Shown here: positions 24,701-39,700 of the stretch, one piece after another
How the letters are laid out: every line of letters starts with the position of its first letter
Numbering within the stretch: position 1 is the first letter of the stretch
From: Chrysogorgia sp. JL179-B06
Taxonomy: Eukaryota; Cnidaria; Anthozoa; Scleralcyonacea; Chrysogorgiidae
Reading direction: 5' to 3'
NCBI GenBank assembly: GCA_035772405.1
Contig: JAYKKM010000471.1
Span: 1,101,001-1,165,000 of the forward strand
Length of the DNA stretch: 64,000 nt
Program-made: the position numbers and the translations under genes
Notes under the pieces: generated by a model
The model's input: the letters and a program-made list of their open reading frames with translations, nothing else
Told to the model about the DNA's origin: nothing
The model's database searches: none

Positions 24701-27700
24701 AACGGCTATTTCCTGCATTTTGAAGGACGTTTTCACAGAAAAATTAAGATCATAAACTATGACAAACCATATTTTTTTAGTCCATCTCATCATTGAATTT
24801 AATATTAACCAAACTTTTGAATTTAGTAACTATAACTTCAAGTATATGGACAGCAAGCGCAATTCAAAAGCTAAACACAACAATCGGTTTTTCTAAACAG
24901 ATTCTAACTTAACAATGCTTTTATACGGAATTTTCCGTGCGGAGAGGAATTTTTCTTTGTTTTGTGAGCCATCGGGCAGAACTAATGAGAAAATACAAAG
25001 AAAAATTCCGCTGCGCGCGGAAAATTCCGCCTAGTGGAAAACAGGCTTAAAGAAATGTGCGGGACTGCAGATACTGTACATGTCCGTCTAGAGGGGTTGG
25101 ACTATATCTTCATTTTTATTTTTCATTTGCGATTTTTTGTCATATGATGATACATTTCTATTGTAAAAATTGGATTACCTTACTTGTGTTAATATTCGCG
25201 TGGTATTAGAATTCGCGCAGACCTAAGATGCGCGAAATTAAAATTGTAACTAAGAGAAAATTTTGATGATTTTGCAAAATAGAAAAATCTGCAAAAGAAA
25301 GCAAAATTCTGCATTATACATTCCATTGTTAAATTGAAACCGTTACAAACAAAATAATTAAACTGTCCTCTTCATTTTCTTTCCTCTCTGTTATTTCAGT
25401 CAGGATATTTGCGGGTTCCATGTAGTATTCTTACTTTTTGTATCATGTTCCCAATTCGTCGTAATGATACAAAAAATAATTTAATAGAACCCAGACACAC
25501 ACCATTTACAGAATGTAATATTCTGTTACCTTTTACTGAACATTTGTGGAGTGGCACCACCTTGTACAACCGTCAAGGTAATAGGGAATCTCTAGACCTC
25601 TTTGGGGTAAAGGAGATCTCCTAAACTTTGAATCACACACAACTCCAGTCAGATTTCTTCAATACTAAATATCAAATTTGCACATCCCGAAATTGTTCTA
25701 CCAGGGACGTATTTTCAATCTTTCCTCTGATTTTGGTATATAAACCAATTTCGCATATATGACATGATGAAGCCCTAGTCTGTCAGACAAAATGCTAAAA
25801 TCCACCCAGTTACTTTATAAATAATTGTGGGAACACGTCAAATTTCTCTTGGCAACGCGAGTGTTTAAATGTTTCAACGATAACTGATGCATGACGTCAT
25901 TAAACACTCAACCTGGTTCCACAGTAAAGTGGAAATTTTTTTTCCTTGGCTGAAGAACGTTCACCTTTGATACGGTGTTATCTATTGCAGTTGTACAACT
26001 TTGGTGAAACTGTGTCTATTGTATTTTGGGAAGAATCGTGGAAACCGGACAGCTTTTATGACAAAATAGCGTTGAACAGAAAGAATGGTTTGCATACTTT
26101 ATGTCTCTTAGGTAAGAACTGTCCTCATAACTTTTACACATTCATTAGTGATTGGTATAATTCCAGAGCTGAAACGAATTCTGATTGGTTGACTGGCCAA
26201 TGATTCTGAGACTATAGTTACCACGTAGCGCGGTCACTATTGCGTTTAAAGAAGACACTCATAATGGCTGCCAAAAATAGATTCGCCAAAATTTCGGACG
26301 AAGAAATGAATGAGCTAAAACAAAATGCCAATTCCCAGGAAAACCAAAGAATCGACAAAATATGATGCAAAACTCTTTAAAGGTAAGTAGCCTTCTGTTC
26401 AAGTTTGGAAAATTTTTACTTGGCGCTTTGAAAACATGCCAGTTTCATGGACTTTAAATTTACAGTCGGCTTTACACTTTTTCGATCCAAACGGAAGTCG
26501 TGTTTCAGCTCTGAAATTATATTAAAACTGCATTGAAGGCTATTTTAAGACACTAATCGCAGGCTCGCTAAATCGTAGAATACCCGTCCACTTTCGCTAT
26601 TTGTATCTCAGTTGACAGTTTGTAAAAGGGTCAAATTACGGAAAGTTCATCATATACAATTGCTTCGTTCTATTTTAAAACCCCATTTAATTTGATAACT
26701 ATCAACAAGTCACACAATATAAACCTTCGACATTATATTTAAAGAGATTTTAGAGCAACCTGATTTGTATTTCTCCTTTAAATGCGGTTTCAAAAGTGGA
26801 CGGGTATTCTATAATTGCTCCCGCAGGCTTATAATGACAGTAATTCTTTAATTATCATTGTTTTTTTCCAGATATTAAAGTTAAGGAGCAATCCATTGAG
26901 AACATGATGAGGTATATAGTATAAATTACTTTTACTCCTGTGGGCACGAAACGACCGTAATTCTTCTTCTGAAATTTCTTTGCGATCAGAATTTAAACAG
27001 TGCGTAGTGTCGTTTGTGAAAATATTATCAATAAGAGTAGCTGAACTTGTAATTATTCTAGATGGTATTGAGATTAAAGGAAACAACATAAGAGAAAACA
27101 TGCTAGCAAGGAACTCGGCCGTAACCGCATGACTCTCATTTGTTTAGAAGATTGAGATTAAAATCATGTGGCAAACGTTGTTTTCGTTGGAAATACGGGA
27201 AATAATATCATTATGTTAACTAGAAAGGCTTCAGCGTTGTTTGTCGGTCTATATACTACGCCATGCAGCTATCATATTTTCCCAAGAGGGTTATGAATTT
27301 CAATAAAAAGGACATCAAGTACGTCAGGGTCATTATAATTTAGGTCTTTACGAATTTGAAACTCAAATTTGTCATCTAAATAAAAAGCAACTTCGCCTGT
27401 AACCGCGCACCCAAGGTCTTATCTCCGCTTCCCACCCGCCCTGGAGCGGGTCACTCTGGCACAGACCACTCGGGCACAGACCACTCGGGCACAGACCACT
27501 CGGGCACAGAATAGGAAATGAAGAGAAGGGCCACTCGGGTACAGAATATGAGATGAACAGAAGGGCCACTCGGGCACAGAATATGAAATGAAGAGAAGGG
27601 CCAATTGGGCACAGAATAAGAAATGAAAAGAAGGGCCACTTGGGCACAGAATATGAAATGAAGAGAAGGGTTAATTGGGCACAGAATAAGAAATGAACAG

Positions 27701-30700
27701 AAGGGCCACTTGGGCACAGAATATGAAATGAAGAGAAGGGCCAATTGGGCACAGAATAAGAAATGAAAAGAAGGGCCACTTGGGCACAGAATATGAAATG
27801 AAGAGAAGGGCTAATTGGGCACAGAATAAGAAATGAACAGAAGGGCCACTCTGGTTCAGAATAGGAAATGAACAGAAAGGCCACTCTGGCACAGAATAGG
27901 AAATGAACAGAAGATCCACTCGCGTCGGAACGCATGTGATTCTGTTGTCTGAACCTCACTTGTAGCATATGAAGCCAGAGAGTCATTTCCCCTCTCAGAT
28001 ATGTTCTTAGAAAATAATTACAAAGCAAGCTTACATTTGCCCTTTTGTTATCTTGTGTTTATTGTTGTTGTCATTCTTGTGAGCGGTCATACTTATGACG
28101 TCATACACAGGGACCAAAATTTCGCAGATAGTGGCCTGATTAAAGCTGTAATTTGAACAACTTCTAGTTTGCAGAATTTAGTCGGACCTATACCAAAATG
28201 ATCTGGAAAGACTATTTAGTCTACTCTCTCTAACTCTTTCCTATCCGGCTGAAAAACATCTCTATTGATATCTCTGGAAATATCCATAACTGTTGCGAAA
28301 TCCATACCTTTTCTGAAAGTCCAATAAACCGGCTGTTACCAATGCTTTTGAATTTTCCGAACAAGACACGTGATAATATAAATTAGCATAATTGTCATAA
28401 ATCAGGTTGAAAAACTTCCATTTTTCTAGAAAATGCCATCTTGCACGCCCCCGCGTAGCATCATGAAAATTCAAATGCCACCAATCACAGAGTTGTTTAC
28501 GAAATCAAATCAAACTTGGCGTGTGAGCGGATCTCATGTGCCTGGCGCTTGTCGGATTTCAATTTTTAATCTTGCGTTACCGTGTGGCGTGTTTTTCGAT
28601 TGACGATTTCGTGGGTCTTCTACGAGCCCTTTTGACTGGGCCATACAGGAAAGAGTTAAGACAACACAGCGACTACAGCAACGTGTTTGAATTTTATGTC
28701 ATATACAAAGAGCTTTTGTAAATGACTGTCCCAAGAGTAATTATCATGCCGTCGTGACTCTGTTGACAACTTAGAAAAAGTATTTTTACGTTGTAAAGAC
28801 AAAAGCGAACCTGAGTCATTAGAGAAGCCTTAGAAAAGCTTAACCTTATTCTCGCTCCTAACATAAATTGAACAAGTGTTTTTCTTCAAGAATTTAAGAG
28901 CAAAACGAATTCGTGCGATTGTGTATTTTGAAATGTCAATGTATAAATACAACACCGTTTAATACCGCTGTTAAACTTTCTGCCATAGCCGTAATCCGTT
29001 GTCGTAATATTTCAAATCCGACTATGAGGACTGGACTGGATTTCAAGTCCGCGCAATGCATATGTACTTCTAGTACGTATTCCATATAAGGAAGTGACCG
29101 ACGAGCAAATAGAAGACATTGGCGAGCAAAAGAAGGCCTGATAAGTAGTACGCATATTGTAAACAGATAATTTATCTTTGTTTTAATATATATTGTAGCT
29201 TTGGGAGTTGATTATTTCTCAAGAAAACGTTCGTCGAAGACAGCCGAAAGTTCGTGTTTTTGTTTACAAGATGGTATCCGTATTGCGAAAATTATATTTT
29301 TGGGCATGTTCGATTATCCGCGCTTTAAAAGAGAACTAAGTTAGCTACCGGGATAAAGCTGTACGTATGTTGTAAATAGATAATTTAACTTTCCTTTGAT
29401 ATATTCTATAGCTTTGGGGGTGGTTTATTTCTCAAGAAAACGTTTGCCAAAGGGTTCGGACCTTTGTTGTTTTGGGGTCGGTTATAATCCAATTAACTAT
29501 AGGAGGCTGGTACCTCGTTCAACGTGTAAGCTATTTGCTCGTTAATTCACTCTATTTGCTCGTCAATGCCTTCTAGATACCTCTATCGCGCGATGTGATC
29601 CAGTCCGAGGCGAAGCCGAGGACTGGAACTAATTGAAAGGACTTGAAATCCGATCCAGTCCGAATTGGAGGATTTGAAATGACATCTAGTAAATAGTAAT
29701 GTGCTATTAAAGCGTGAGGCATTGACTTGAGAAATTGAGAACAAAAGATAACTTCAAACGATTTTCTAAAATGAATATAGAGTAGAGAAAGTCAAAATTA
29801 TTCATTAAAACGATGCGGTCTAGTGATTTCCGCTTTCTACTCATGCGAGGCAGACTTAACAACATCTCAGTTTTGGTCAAGATGGCTACGAATCTCTTCT
29901 TTAATGTTTTCGGAAATCGCGAAGCTACGAGGAACAAGAAGAATTGTTAATAAATGCAGTACCGTTGTCAACGCGATACAAGAATAAGTGGGCACCTCGT
30001 ATCCACTCTATAAACATATTTACGGGAGAATCATCGTGCTGCTTTTATCACCGTTTTTTTGCTTTGTTTTTATCCATTGCGATGCAATAGTCGAGTTGAA
30101 CTTCACGGATGCTAACTGAACAATTTTTCACTCAGTCCAAGAACTAAATTAATTTATTGCCGTCCTCGACTGATTTAATTTTGATCCAGTCCTACGACTG
30201 GATCAAAATTAATTCATTTCACTCATTCATTCAGCCCCAACTCTTCCCTGCTGATATCAAAACCCTCCCCGGCTTTTAATAGTGATGGAGATAACTGCAC
30301 CACGTATCCAGTATCATCATGTGACCCAAGTAGGGTAGTGTGATTAGCTAATTTCCTTATGAATTATTAATGAGTTTGAGATTGAATCTTAAAGTCCGTA
30401 TTATCTCAGTCAATGCCGCCTACTATTAAATTCAATTTTAAAAATGTATGTATCGCAAGCTACATAGTCTACACATATTTTACCCTGGGTGCCAGAGCTT
30501 CTTCCACGGGTACGGGGTACATGCAATTAGCGTTTGTAGAATTGTGACCCTCTATAGGAAAACGCACCTTAACGCTTTAGTGAACGGCGTTCGGTAAGCG
30601 TTGAAACGCTTTTAGAAGTAGTTGTTCGAACGGTTTGATAAACCATTTGAAAATGTATAACAAACTGTTCGAACACCTGATTCAAAGAGTTTAAACGCTT

Positions 30701-33700
30701 TGTGTTCAAATCTTTCGAACAACTGACTGTGACAGACTGGACGCAGACCGTTTGAACGCATTGTAGTTAAACAGTATGATCGCTTCGCTCAAAATTCATC
30801 CCATCAAATCGCTAGATTTCGAGAAGTCACAAAACGGAGAAACTACAGTGGCATGCTTGCTTGACAAGACAAGCCCAGGACTGATTTCCGGTACTGTTAA
30901 ATGAATTCCAAACGCAATCGCATAAAAAAATTAATAAGAGCAAAATCAAATGCTTTGTGTCATGCTTCTTTCCCTTTTCCTGAAAGCCTGAAACTCGTGT
31001 TAGCATGATCTACGCTGTGAACTGCTTTCCAGGCACAGAGGAAGGATGGCAACCATTTCAATTTCCAACGATAACGTAATGACAAGGCATCGAAAGACTG
31101 TCTCTTGCTTAGGACATACTCTTCTTGCTTTAAAGCTGTCAGCCGCCAGTTCGAGGAACCTTTCATCTGAGCAATATCGTTAGCACGAATCTGCTCTATG
31201 AACATCTCAATTCTAAGCTCTTCTAACTGCGCTTTCTGCATTTTCTGCATCTCATGATTGGCACTTGCGTTGTTCTGAGCAAAGATGGCGGTGACTTGCA
31301 AACAAAACACATTTCGAAATCTATTCCGTGTCTAAAACTAAAAAGACTAAAACAAATATTCTTTCGACATTTTCCAACTTCTTCTTATATAATAACATTT
31401 TGAAAAGGTGTGTTCTAATTCGCTAAAACGTCATGTCGGTCTTCGTAGTCTGATCGACACCGGCAAGTTAACCAATCACATATATATATATATATATATG
31501 GTCATAGTGCAATATTGATCTCTGTCTCTCTTGGTTCTGCGCAACTCAGGCACTCGGAACAGGTCGTCCATAGTCGTGGCGTGTCTTGTACGCTTGGCTC
31601 TGGCCTATGCAGACTGTTCGCGCGATAGTCGGGAATCCTCGCGCTCTTCGTGGGGGGCATAATATCGAAGCATTTTCTTGGTCGAAGTCGAAGTATTCTT
31701 CAGAAATTCACGATAAACCTTATCTTTTTTTACGAAGGGTCTGCACATTCAGGTAAGATAATAGACACGCATGTTATGTATCTAGACTCGGCAATCCCAA
31801 ATCTGTTTTCAGAGTTGAAATCGGTTAAATATTGACCGAGATAACGTTCAAGATTAATATACGACGAAGCGGCTGCCTGATTGCCGAGTAATTGCTAAGT
31901 ACATATTAAACAGGCTTTTAGAAGGGCATCTTTTCGTAATATAATCACGTATATATGTTATGTTTTCAGAATTGAAATCGGTTAAATATTGACTAAGATA
32001 ATGTTCACAATCTACGACGAAACGACCTTTTGCAATTTGTGATCTACAAATACACGGCGCGCGAGGTCTGGGGACCATGGATGGGGAAAATCCCGCAGCG
32101 GGTTATAACAGGGATAGAACTAGGGATAGAACAGGCGGGCGAAGGGTTGTTGCGGACACGTATTTCTAGTAAATAGTAAATATTATAATTATGCGGTACC
32201 CACATATTCGCATCGCGAACCTATAAACTGCATGCATAGTAACACGAAATAGTTTTCAATAATCCTAACCCTATATTTGATAATATTCTCCACAGGGGTA
32301 AAAAGGTTTTTGAGCCGCCTAGATACATGACCGTAAACCTGGCTGCTTCGCAACTTTTGGAAATTCTTGAAAGCCGGGATTTCAGCAAAGAACCTCCATG
32401 TAAGTTTTACATCTTTCCCCATCCCAATACAAGTTTATTACAGAATGAGTTGTGTCAGGTCCACTGCAAAGGCCAATTATTATGCATTTAGTCGATCTCT
32501 ATTTTGATTGGCTGATAGCCGTCTACTGTCCGTCGGTAAATCCCGAAAACCGACGGACAATAGCTTCGTCGTCAAAACAACGAAAAAAACAAATTTACAG
32601 AAAAAACGCTTCGACAGGACATTATAGAAGTAAGGTTTACTCCCAATTTTTCACATATTTATCGAATTTTCAGTTTTATTTTTACAGTGAAACTTTTTTA
32701 ACATTATAAAACGTTATTTTCTATGTTTTATGTTATCGTTTAGTCAATTGAGAAGGTCGCCCGAAAATAAACATTTAACAAGAATTATGGGACGTTATTG
32801 TTCTTATTATATGCATGACAAAATTACTGCATTCTGATTGGTTGAGAGGAGTACAATTATTTTATTAATTGTACTGCAGTACAATTAATGATTTTCCCAA
32901 AACAATCAAAATGGCGGTCAAGTTTTGTTATGTATATGATAAACAAATAATCATATGATATCGGTCGTACAATTAAGGATTTACATTGTTCGTGATATTT
33001 GAAAATTGTGCCTAACGGCTGGTGCAATTTTGGCAGAATGTACTACGTAATACGTGGACTTGATTCAATGTCGATTTTTGACGAATTTTAAGTAGTTTTT
33101 ATTGCAACAAGAAGTCAAGGAATAATACCTAAATATAAGCTTAATCAAGTTAGCAACACAACAAAATATTTTTAGCAGCAATTTTGAGTGGATTTGCATC
33201 GTTAAGAAGCCGACGAATTGTTCACGAAATCCACGTGGCCACGCGTGGCGCTAGAGTCTAACAAACGTTTCATGAAGCAGTTAAGCCGCAGTTTTCTTAG
33301 TTTTATTTACAATTTAAAGACATTATTTTATGAAAGAAAATGCCTTCCTCTTTCAAATTTTTCAAGTGTATTATTAATTGTATATTGTAACTGCATTTTA
33401 TAGGTTGTTTTTTTGTTTTTGTTTTGATTTTTGTAATGTTATGTTATGTTTTTTATCCCCTCGCCCGGCGCGAAGCGCCGGCCGAAGGCCGAAGGCCTGA
33501 GGGCGAGGGTGCTAATATCGACCGGCGTTTAGTCCCTTATCACGCGAGATCCAAGCCGTTCCTTATCTCGGATCCCATTTATTTTGGTCAACGGCCACCG
33601 GGCGAGGTGGAGGGGGGCTGAACACCGGATACGGCTGCGAAGGAGGCTACCGGGCGAGCGGAATATATATATCCATGAACCAACTTGGCCTGTTTACGGG

Positions 33701-36700
33701 GCAGAAAGTAAGGTCAAAAACATAGTGAAAACACCAGCAATCAACGCGAAATACGTCTTGCTAAGAAAAAACAAACACAGCGATACTATTACGTCAAAAG
33801 ACCCTGAACAATGGCGACAAGTTTGGTGATGCTAATACAATATTAAATGTGACTACAGATAAGCTGCCAGGTAAGTGAGTTAAATAATAGCCTATAGGTC
33901 TGGATATTTTAATTGGTAGTATATACACAAGCTTTCTCTGCCATTGCTATGCTTATGCTTTCTCTGTCGTTATGCTTTTGCTTGCAAAACTCTGTTTTTA
34001 ACAGTCCTGAACAACACCGGTCGGTAGCCGAGTGTTTTGCTCACTTCTCGAGTGCCATTATAACTCGATAATCACACAAGACAAGGTTTTTTATTTCTTT
34101 TATAAAATAACACCATTAAATTAACAATAAAGCCATGAACAATGCAGATTTAACAGATTTTACTATGCGTTGTTATGTGCGTTGCTAGGAAGACTTTGTA
34201 GCGATTTTAGTGATGAAAATGTACTCAACGTTGCAGTTAAAATATTCTGTTGTGTTAGTACCTTGATTAGCGTTGTATCCAGGTGTTCTTTGAGTTCCTT
34301 TTGTGATTTGAAGTACTTAAAATACGTCGAAACAACAAAATTTACGCGAGGAACACGTTAACTGTAGCTTATGCGTTTAATATTGAGTTATAATGACACA
34401 GTTTTTGAGCTCAATGAACTAGATATGGATGTGTCAGCTCAGCCACCAAGCAGGTGAAATGCACCTTGATCATCCTGATTATGTTTATGTGGTGATATAA
34501 TTTACTCTAATACATGCATAAATGTTGTGCTTTTAATTGTTGTATGGGCATTTGTACATTTAGTAGTGTTTCATTGTAAACATGCATTGTACAGGTTTAT
34601 AGACCTACACATGTTAGGCCTGGCCTGGCCTCCACTTAGTGTTTCTGTGTAAACACTTTTGTCCTTGGAGTAGAACTGCACATGCAATGCCGGTCCCATA
34701 TATATTTAAGATTGATTGTTGAAGTGCTTCCTGAAGGACATTATAGTAGATTTTATTACATTTCTTACAAACAATCAAATGTAAAATTAATATAATATGT
34801 GCGGTCACTCGAACTAAAATGTTTCAAAATGCATAACAACTTTTTTACTCAAGTTTTTGCTTTAATAGTCAATTAAGGAAAATGTAAGTACTGAGTAACA
34901 AATATTAACTAGAATTTATTATGTCAAAAATGATGCCCTGTGTTATATAGCAAAACATGCTACACACGTTATGTAAGCAGCCTCAAAATGATTTGTCAGT
35001 AATGAGATACTGTTGCCGTAACTTTTTATCTTATTATTTACTTTTATTCTCTAATTTTTTGTTATTTTTGCTAATTGAGGTGCTAATGTAAAGCAATGCT
35101 GGGCTTATATCTGTGTGGGCTTAATTATATACCTTATATTAAATCAGAAGGTATTTTCTGTTAACAAACAGGGGGCCAATAACTAGGGGTCTTATAAGCC
35201 GGATTGTATAGTATTTTATGATTGGGTAGGAGGTAGGTTGATGCAGTCTCGCTGTATTAGGGGAAATGTTAGGGATTGAACGTGTGTCAGCTCACTATTG
35301 CGACAATGCATTAAGCAGGCAATGGGCATGTCAACCATTATAATACATAATGTTGCATGCTCTGCTGTTGCATAGGCTATTGGGTTAATTATATTTATCA
35401 ATAATAATCAGTGTTATGCATGCACCATTGGTCATCCACAACCTATAGGGATGTGGTGAATTATTGCAGATATTTTAACATTTTTGGATATTGTGAGAGT
35501 CATTATGAACCATAGCTGACATAATACTGACTATAAGTTGATTATTTAAATCCTAAACAATTGATGCAGCTATAATGTGACAAGTTAATTCTTTCTTAGT
35601 GACCGATGGTAGTATTAACACCAGAAGTGTTTATATATATACATGTATATATATATATATATACAATGAAAAATTCAGTTTGAAATAAACTCTCCTACTT
35701 AAAAGAACAAAATAATTAATTATAAAGATTGGCATTTACAACTCTTCCATAATTATAATCTCAGTTAGATATTAAGATTTGTTTGATATGTAAATCAGAG
35801 GTGTAGCCAGATGGGGGGCCGTAGGGCCTGGCAAAATAAGTGGGCCCCCTGAGAAAATTTGTACTCTTGGCTCTTCGTTTTCCTCAGTTAGGCTGCCCCC
35901 CTAGGTTTTTCCTGGCCGGCCGCCTTGACAGAAAATCCTGGCTATGCCTCTGATGTAAATGTCCTCATTTTGACATCATGCTGCATAATGACTTATTGAA
36001 GAAGCCTGTAAATAGACCTTATTCAAAAATAGCCGCTGATTTAATATTCTTTTACAACTGTATATACATATAAATTGGCCCTTATGACCTCGTTATCGTG
36101 CAAGAAATTCAAAATAATTTTTACTCTAAAACGAGGTCATAAGGGCCAATTTATATGCGTATAAAAGAATATTAAATCAACGGCCATTTTTTAATAAGGT
36201 CTATATCTTTGGGATTATGTAACAAAATTATGAAAGTATGTAATCCCATGATACTAAACATACGAAGTTACCTACGTTTTGAGTGCTTTAATTTAATAAT
36301 CCCAAACATATATATACAGTACATGCTTTTTCAGTAAGTTACTACATATATATACAGTGTGACATCACAGTGAGGATCCAGCCTTTACATATCAAACAAA
36401 TCTTAATCAGTGCAAGTACTGTATATTGCACCCAAAAATTAAACACTGAGTTGTTTAGTTATTTAGTTTGATGTCTAATTATGAAACAATGAAATTCAGA
36501 ACAACACAAGCTTGATAGTTTCTCAGAGATACATGCAGTGTCTACTATAAGTCCATTCGATTGGCAAATTAATGGGTTATTTAAGTAAAATGACGGCGGG
36601 CGAGGGGTTGTTGCGTATACGTATTTCTAGTTTATTTATTGTTGTATATATTTTTAATGATGCAGGGCTGCTCTGAAAACCACTTCTGTGACGGGGACAC

Positions 36701-39700
36701 CCTGATTAAAGATTGTTATAATAATAATAATAATAATAAAAAGAAATAGAAATATTTGTCGCACTGTCTTTATCGAGTTATAACGGCAATCAGGAAGTTC
36801 AAAAACACTCGAGAAACTAGGAAAACACGCGGCTATCGCCTCGTGTTTTACACGCGTCTCTCGCGTTTTTTTAATATCCCTCGTGCCGTTATAACTCGAT
36901 AATTACACGTGACACGTTTTTAAATTCTTAAATACTGTATGCTGTGGCTTACTGTAATTGGTCTACAAATTCGAACGTAGTTCACTGAGCTCTTTAAGAT
37001 CAATCCCAGATCGATCTGAAGCGAAATGTGAACTCGTGTGAACGATTGAGTAAACTTCGAGACTGCGTTTATACGATGTCAGTTATCCCCCGTCTGAGAT
37101 TTCCCCTTAGACTTAGTCTAATTGCGAATGCTCTCTCCTCCGCAGAGGTTCTTTTGGTAATCGGTGATGTCGGGAATCGTCGGAGTTGTGTCGGCGCTTT
37201 AGCAGCTTCTTAAAGTGCAACTGACCCCAAAAATGATTTAAGAAATTAAAATGATGAAGAATAGCTTGAACTGTTCTTGGATATCTATTTTCGTTCTCGA
37301 GCTATTCAGTTATATGTGATATGTTAATGAGGCACATGATGACGTCAAAGCAGCCAAACAACATTGTGGCAATTCTAAAATTCGTGTATATCTTCAAAGT
37401 TATCCAATGAAATTACTAGAAACTTTGCACGTGAATGCATACTACCAAACTAAAGAACATGGTTCAAGTTGTGTTGTCACCATAGCAACAGATTAGCTTC
37501 CAAACCTCTCCGTTACCATACAGAAGTCTTCATTTTCTTCCATTGCAAGCAACGTTTTCGATTTCAAACTTGGGTATATTGCGTTGGAAAAGTTATTGAA
37601 AAAGTTATTGAGAACTGCCAATTTCAACATGTTCTGCACATGAGAGAAAACAAATTATTTTGTTTTAGAAACTAAGAGGTCTGAAAACTAATCTGTTACT
37701 ATGGTGATAACATAACTTGAACCATGTTCTTTAGTTTGGTAGTATGCATCCATGTGCAAAGTTTCAAGTAATTTCATTGGATAACTTTGAAGATATACAC
37801 GAATTTTAGAATTGCCACAATGTTGTTTGCCTGCTTTGACGTCATCATGTGCCTCATTAACATATCACATATAACTGAATAGATCGAGAACGAAAATAGA
37901 TATCGAAGAACTGTTCAAGCTATTCTTCATCATTTTAAGTGCTCTTTCAAACATAGCCTTATCATTTTTGGGGTCAGTTGCACTTTAATATGTCCTGCTA
38001 AAGCTCCGGCACATCTCCGACGATTCCCGACATCACCGATTACCAAAAGAACCTCTGCGGAGAAGAGAGTTGGGAATGCGTGACGGATGGCGAAAGAATG
38101 TGCACGCGGTTAGTCTGGTCTGAATGCTATTTCCTCGCGATATTGTTCTTATCATTCGAAATATTAAATTTTCTACGTATTTACCATCAACACCATATTT
38201 CTATCAAATTGTCACAGTCTTAATACTTTAAGGTATCATTAAACGGCATAATGTGTTTATAAACGGTGTTTAATATATGAGTATTCACAACTTAATTACA
38301 AAATTATTTACAAAAACATCTGCTGTATAAGGTATTCACAAATTTATGTACAAATATGATAAATCTAAAGTTTATAATTACTAACTGAAATATTTACATA
38401 ACAGAGTATTCATTGTTAAAATACACTTATGAAAAATGCATTATTTACATTTCATGCAAATGAAGTAGTTTCAAAAGTGGTTTTCATGCGCAATTAGACT
38501 AAGGGGAAATCTCAGACCGGGGGATAACTGAGACGGATTTGACAATTTTTTTAGTCTGTTCTCTGCACGGTGCCGGTACAAAGGCATGTGGCTTGAAAAA
38601 AAAGTTAAGAAAAATGAGTTGGCGCACTAAATAGTACAAAGTGATCACGATTTGTGTTCCAACATGTACAGTAGTCAGATAAAACATCACTGCCTAGATT
38701 CGAAAACCGTATGAAATTGTGCCGTATTCGGGTGTTCACACGATGCCGTGTTCAAACCGATGCAGCTGACGTACCGTATTCATTTTTTACCCTATTCCAA
38801 TTATTTTCATGCCGGTATTGTGTGGACGAAAGGACAATCCGACACTGTTTCACGCCGTATTCATTTCGCGTCGCGTCATCGTGTAAACCATATATGCACT
38901 TCTACAGTGTGTATAAAAAACCCGGAAGCGGCATAAAGTTAAAGGTCAACTATACCTTTTGAGGTCATTCTATTTTTCGTTAGAATTCGAAAAGTTCAAT
39001 TCAAAACCGAAGAAATAATTGAAATTGGTTACTCGGTTCTACTTTTGTGATCTGTTAAAGATCAAGTTTTCAGCCCTTTTACTACACTTAGTTGAACAAC
39101 GACCGCGTGGGAAGAAAGCCTGGTACTACCGGTAAGTGATGTCATAATGATGTCATACGGCGAGAAAATACTGTATATTTTGGTTTTATTTTAGTGAAGT
39201 TTGGAATACTGTTTACTCTCGGGTGAGTGATGTGACAAACCAAATATCAAGCACTAGAATACTATTTTGTTCAATAAACCTATTACCAGTATGACACTAT
39301 GACGTCATACCGGTAATAGTGACATTCTTCTCAAAACGTGGTCGTGCAACAAGAGATCCGAAGAAATACTCCTCAATAAATCCTGCACTATATCATGAAA
39401 TTCATTTTTTTCTTCACTTTTACAAAGTTAGATGATATCTCTTTCGGAGGAAAATAGAACCTCAAAAGGTATAGTTGACCTTTAATTAGTATTCTTTTCA
39501 AACAACCTATTGTGGTAGTTTGAAAGCCCTAGACACTTCTGAGCCACGGATGCGGAAAAAACACGATCTTATACACCTGGGAAATTAAGATAACTTGAAG
39601 TGTGTATGCATGGTGAAAGTATTTAAAAGCTTTTTCTCTTCCTATGGCTCAGAGACTGACTTGTACCCAGTCGTCTCTACCCAGGGGGAACTACAAGGGG

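Larger units (their letters stand above)
26912..32295 (+). other. DPH5 intron 6 (5.4 kb)
   Basis: Donor GTATAT, acceptor CCACAG. Contains the 35-bp minisatellite, a dispersed repeat, and the 29-kb inverted-repeat unit. 29.7-32.2 kb shows no recognisable gene apart from a (TA)n tract near 31480-31500. A 116-aa minus frame at 30960-31310 has no recognised domain. Confidence 0.8.

Noticed and set aside
27372..28028. 218-aa minus-strand open frame with repeating [14 protein letters not shown] units
   Set aside because: It is the translation of a 35-bp minisatellite that lacks stops on the minus strand in all frames; the period is not a multiple of three and there is no other coding evidence.
30960..31310. 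116-aa minus-strand frame with [20 protein letters not shown] helix-like segment
   Set aside because: Plausible amphipathic helix but no family recognised, single short frame in an intron; cannot be supported as a gene.
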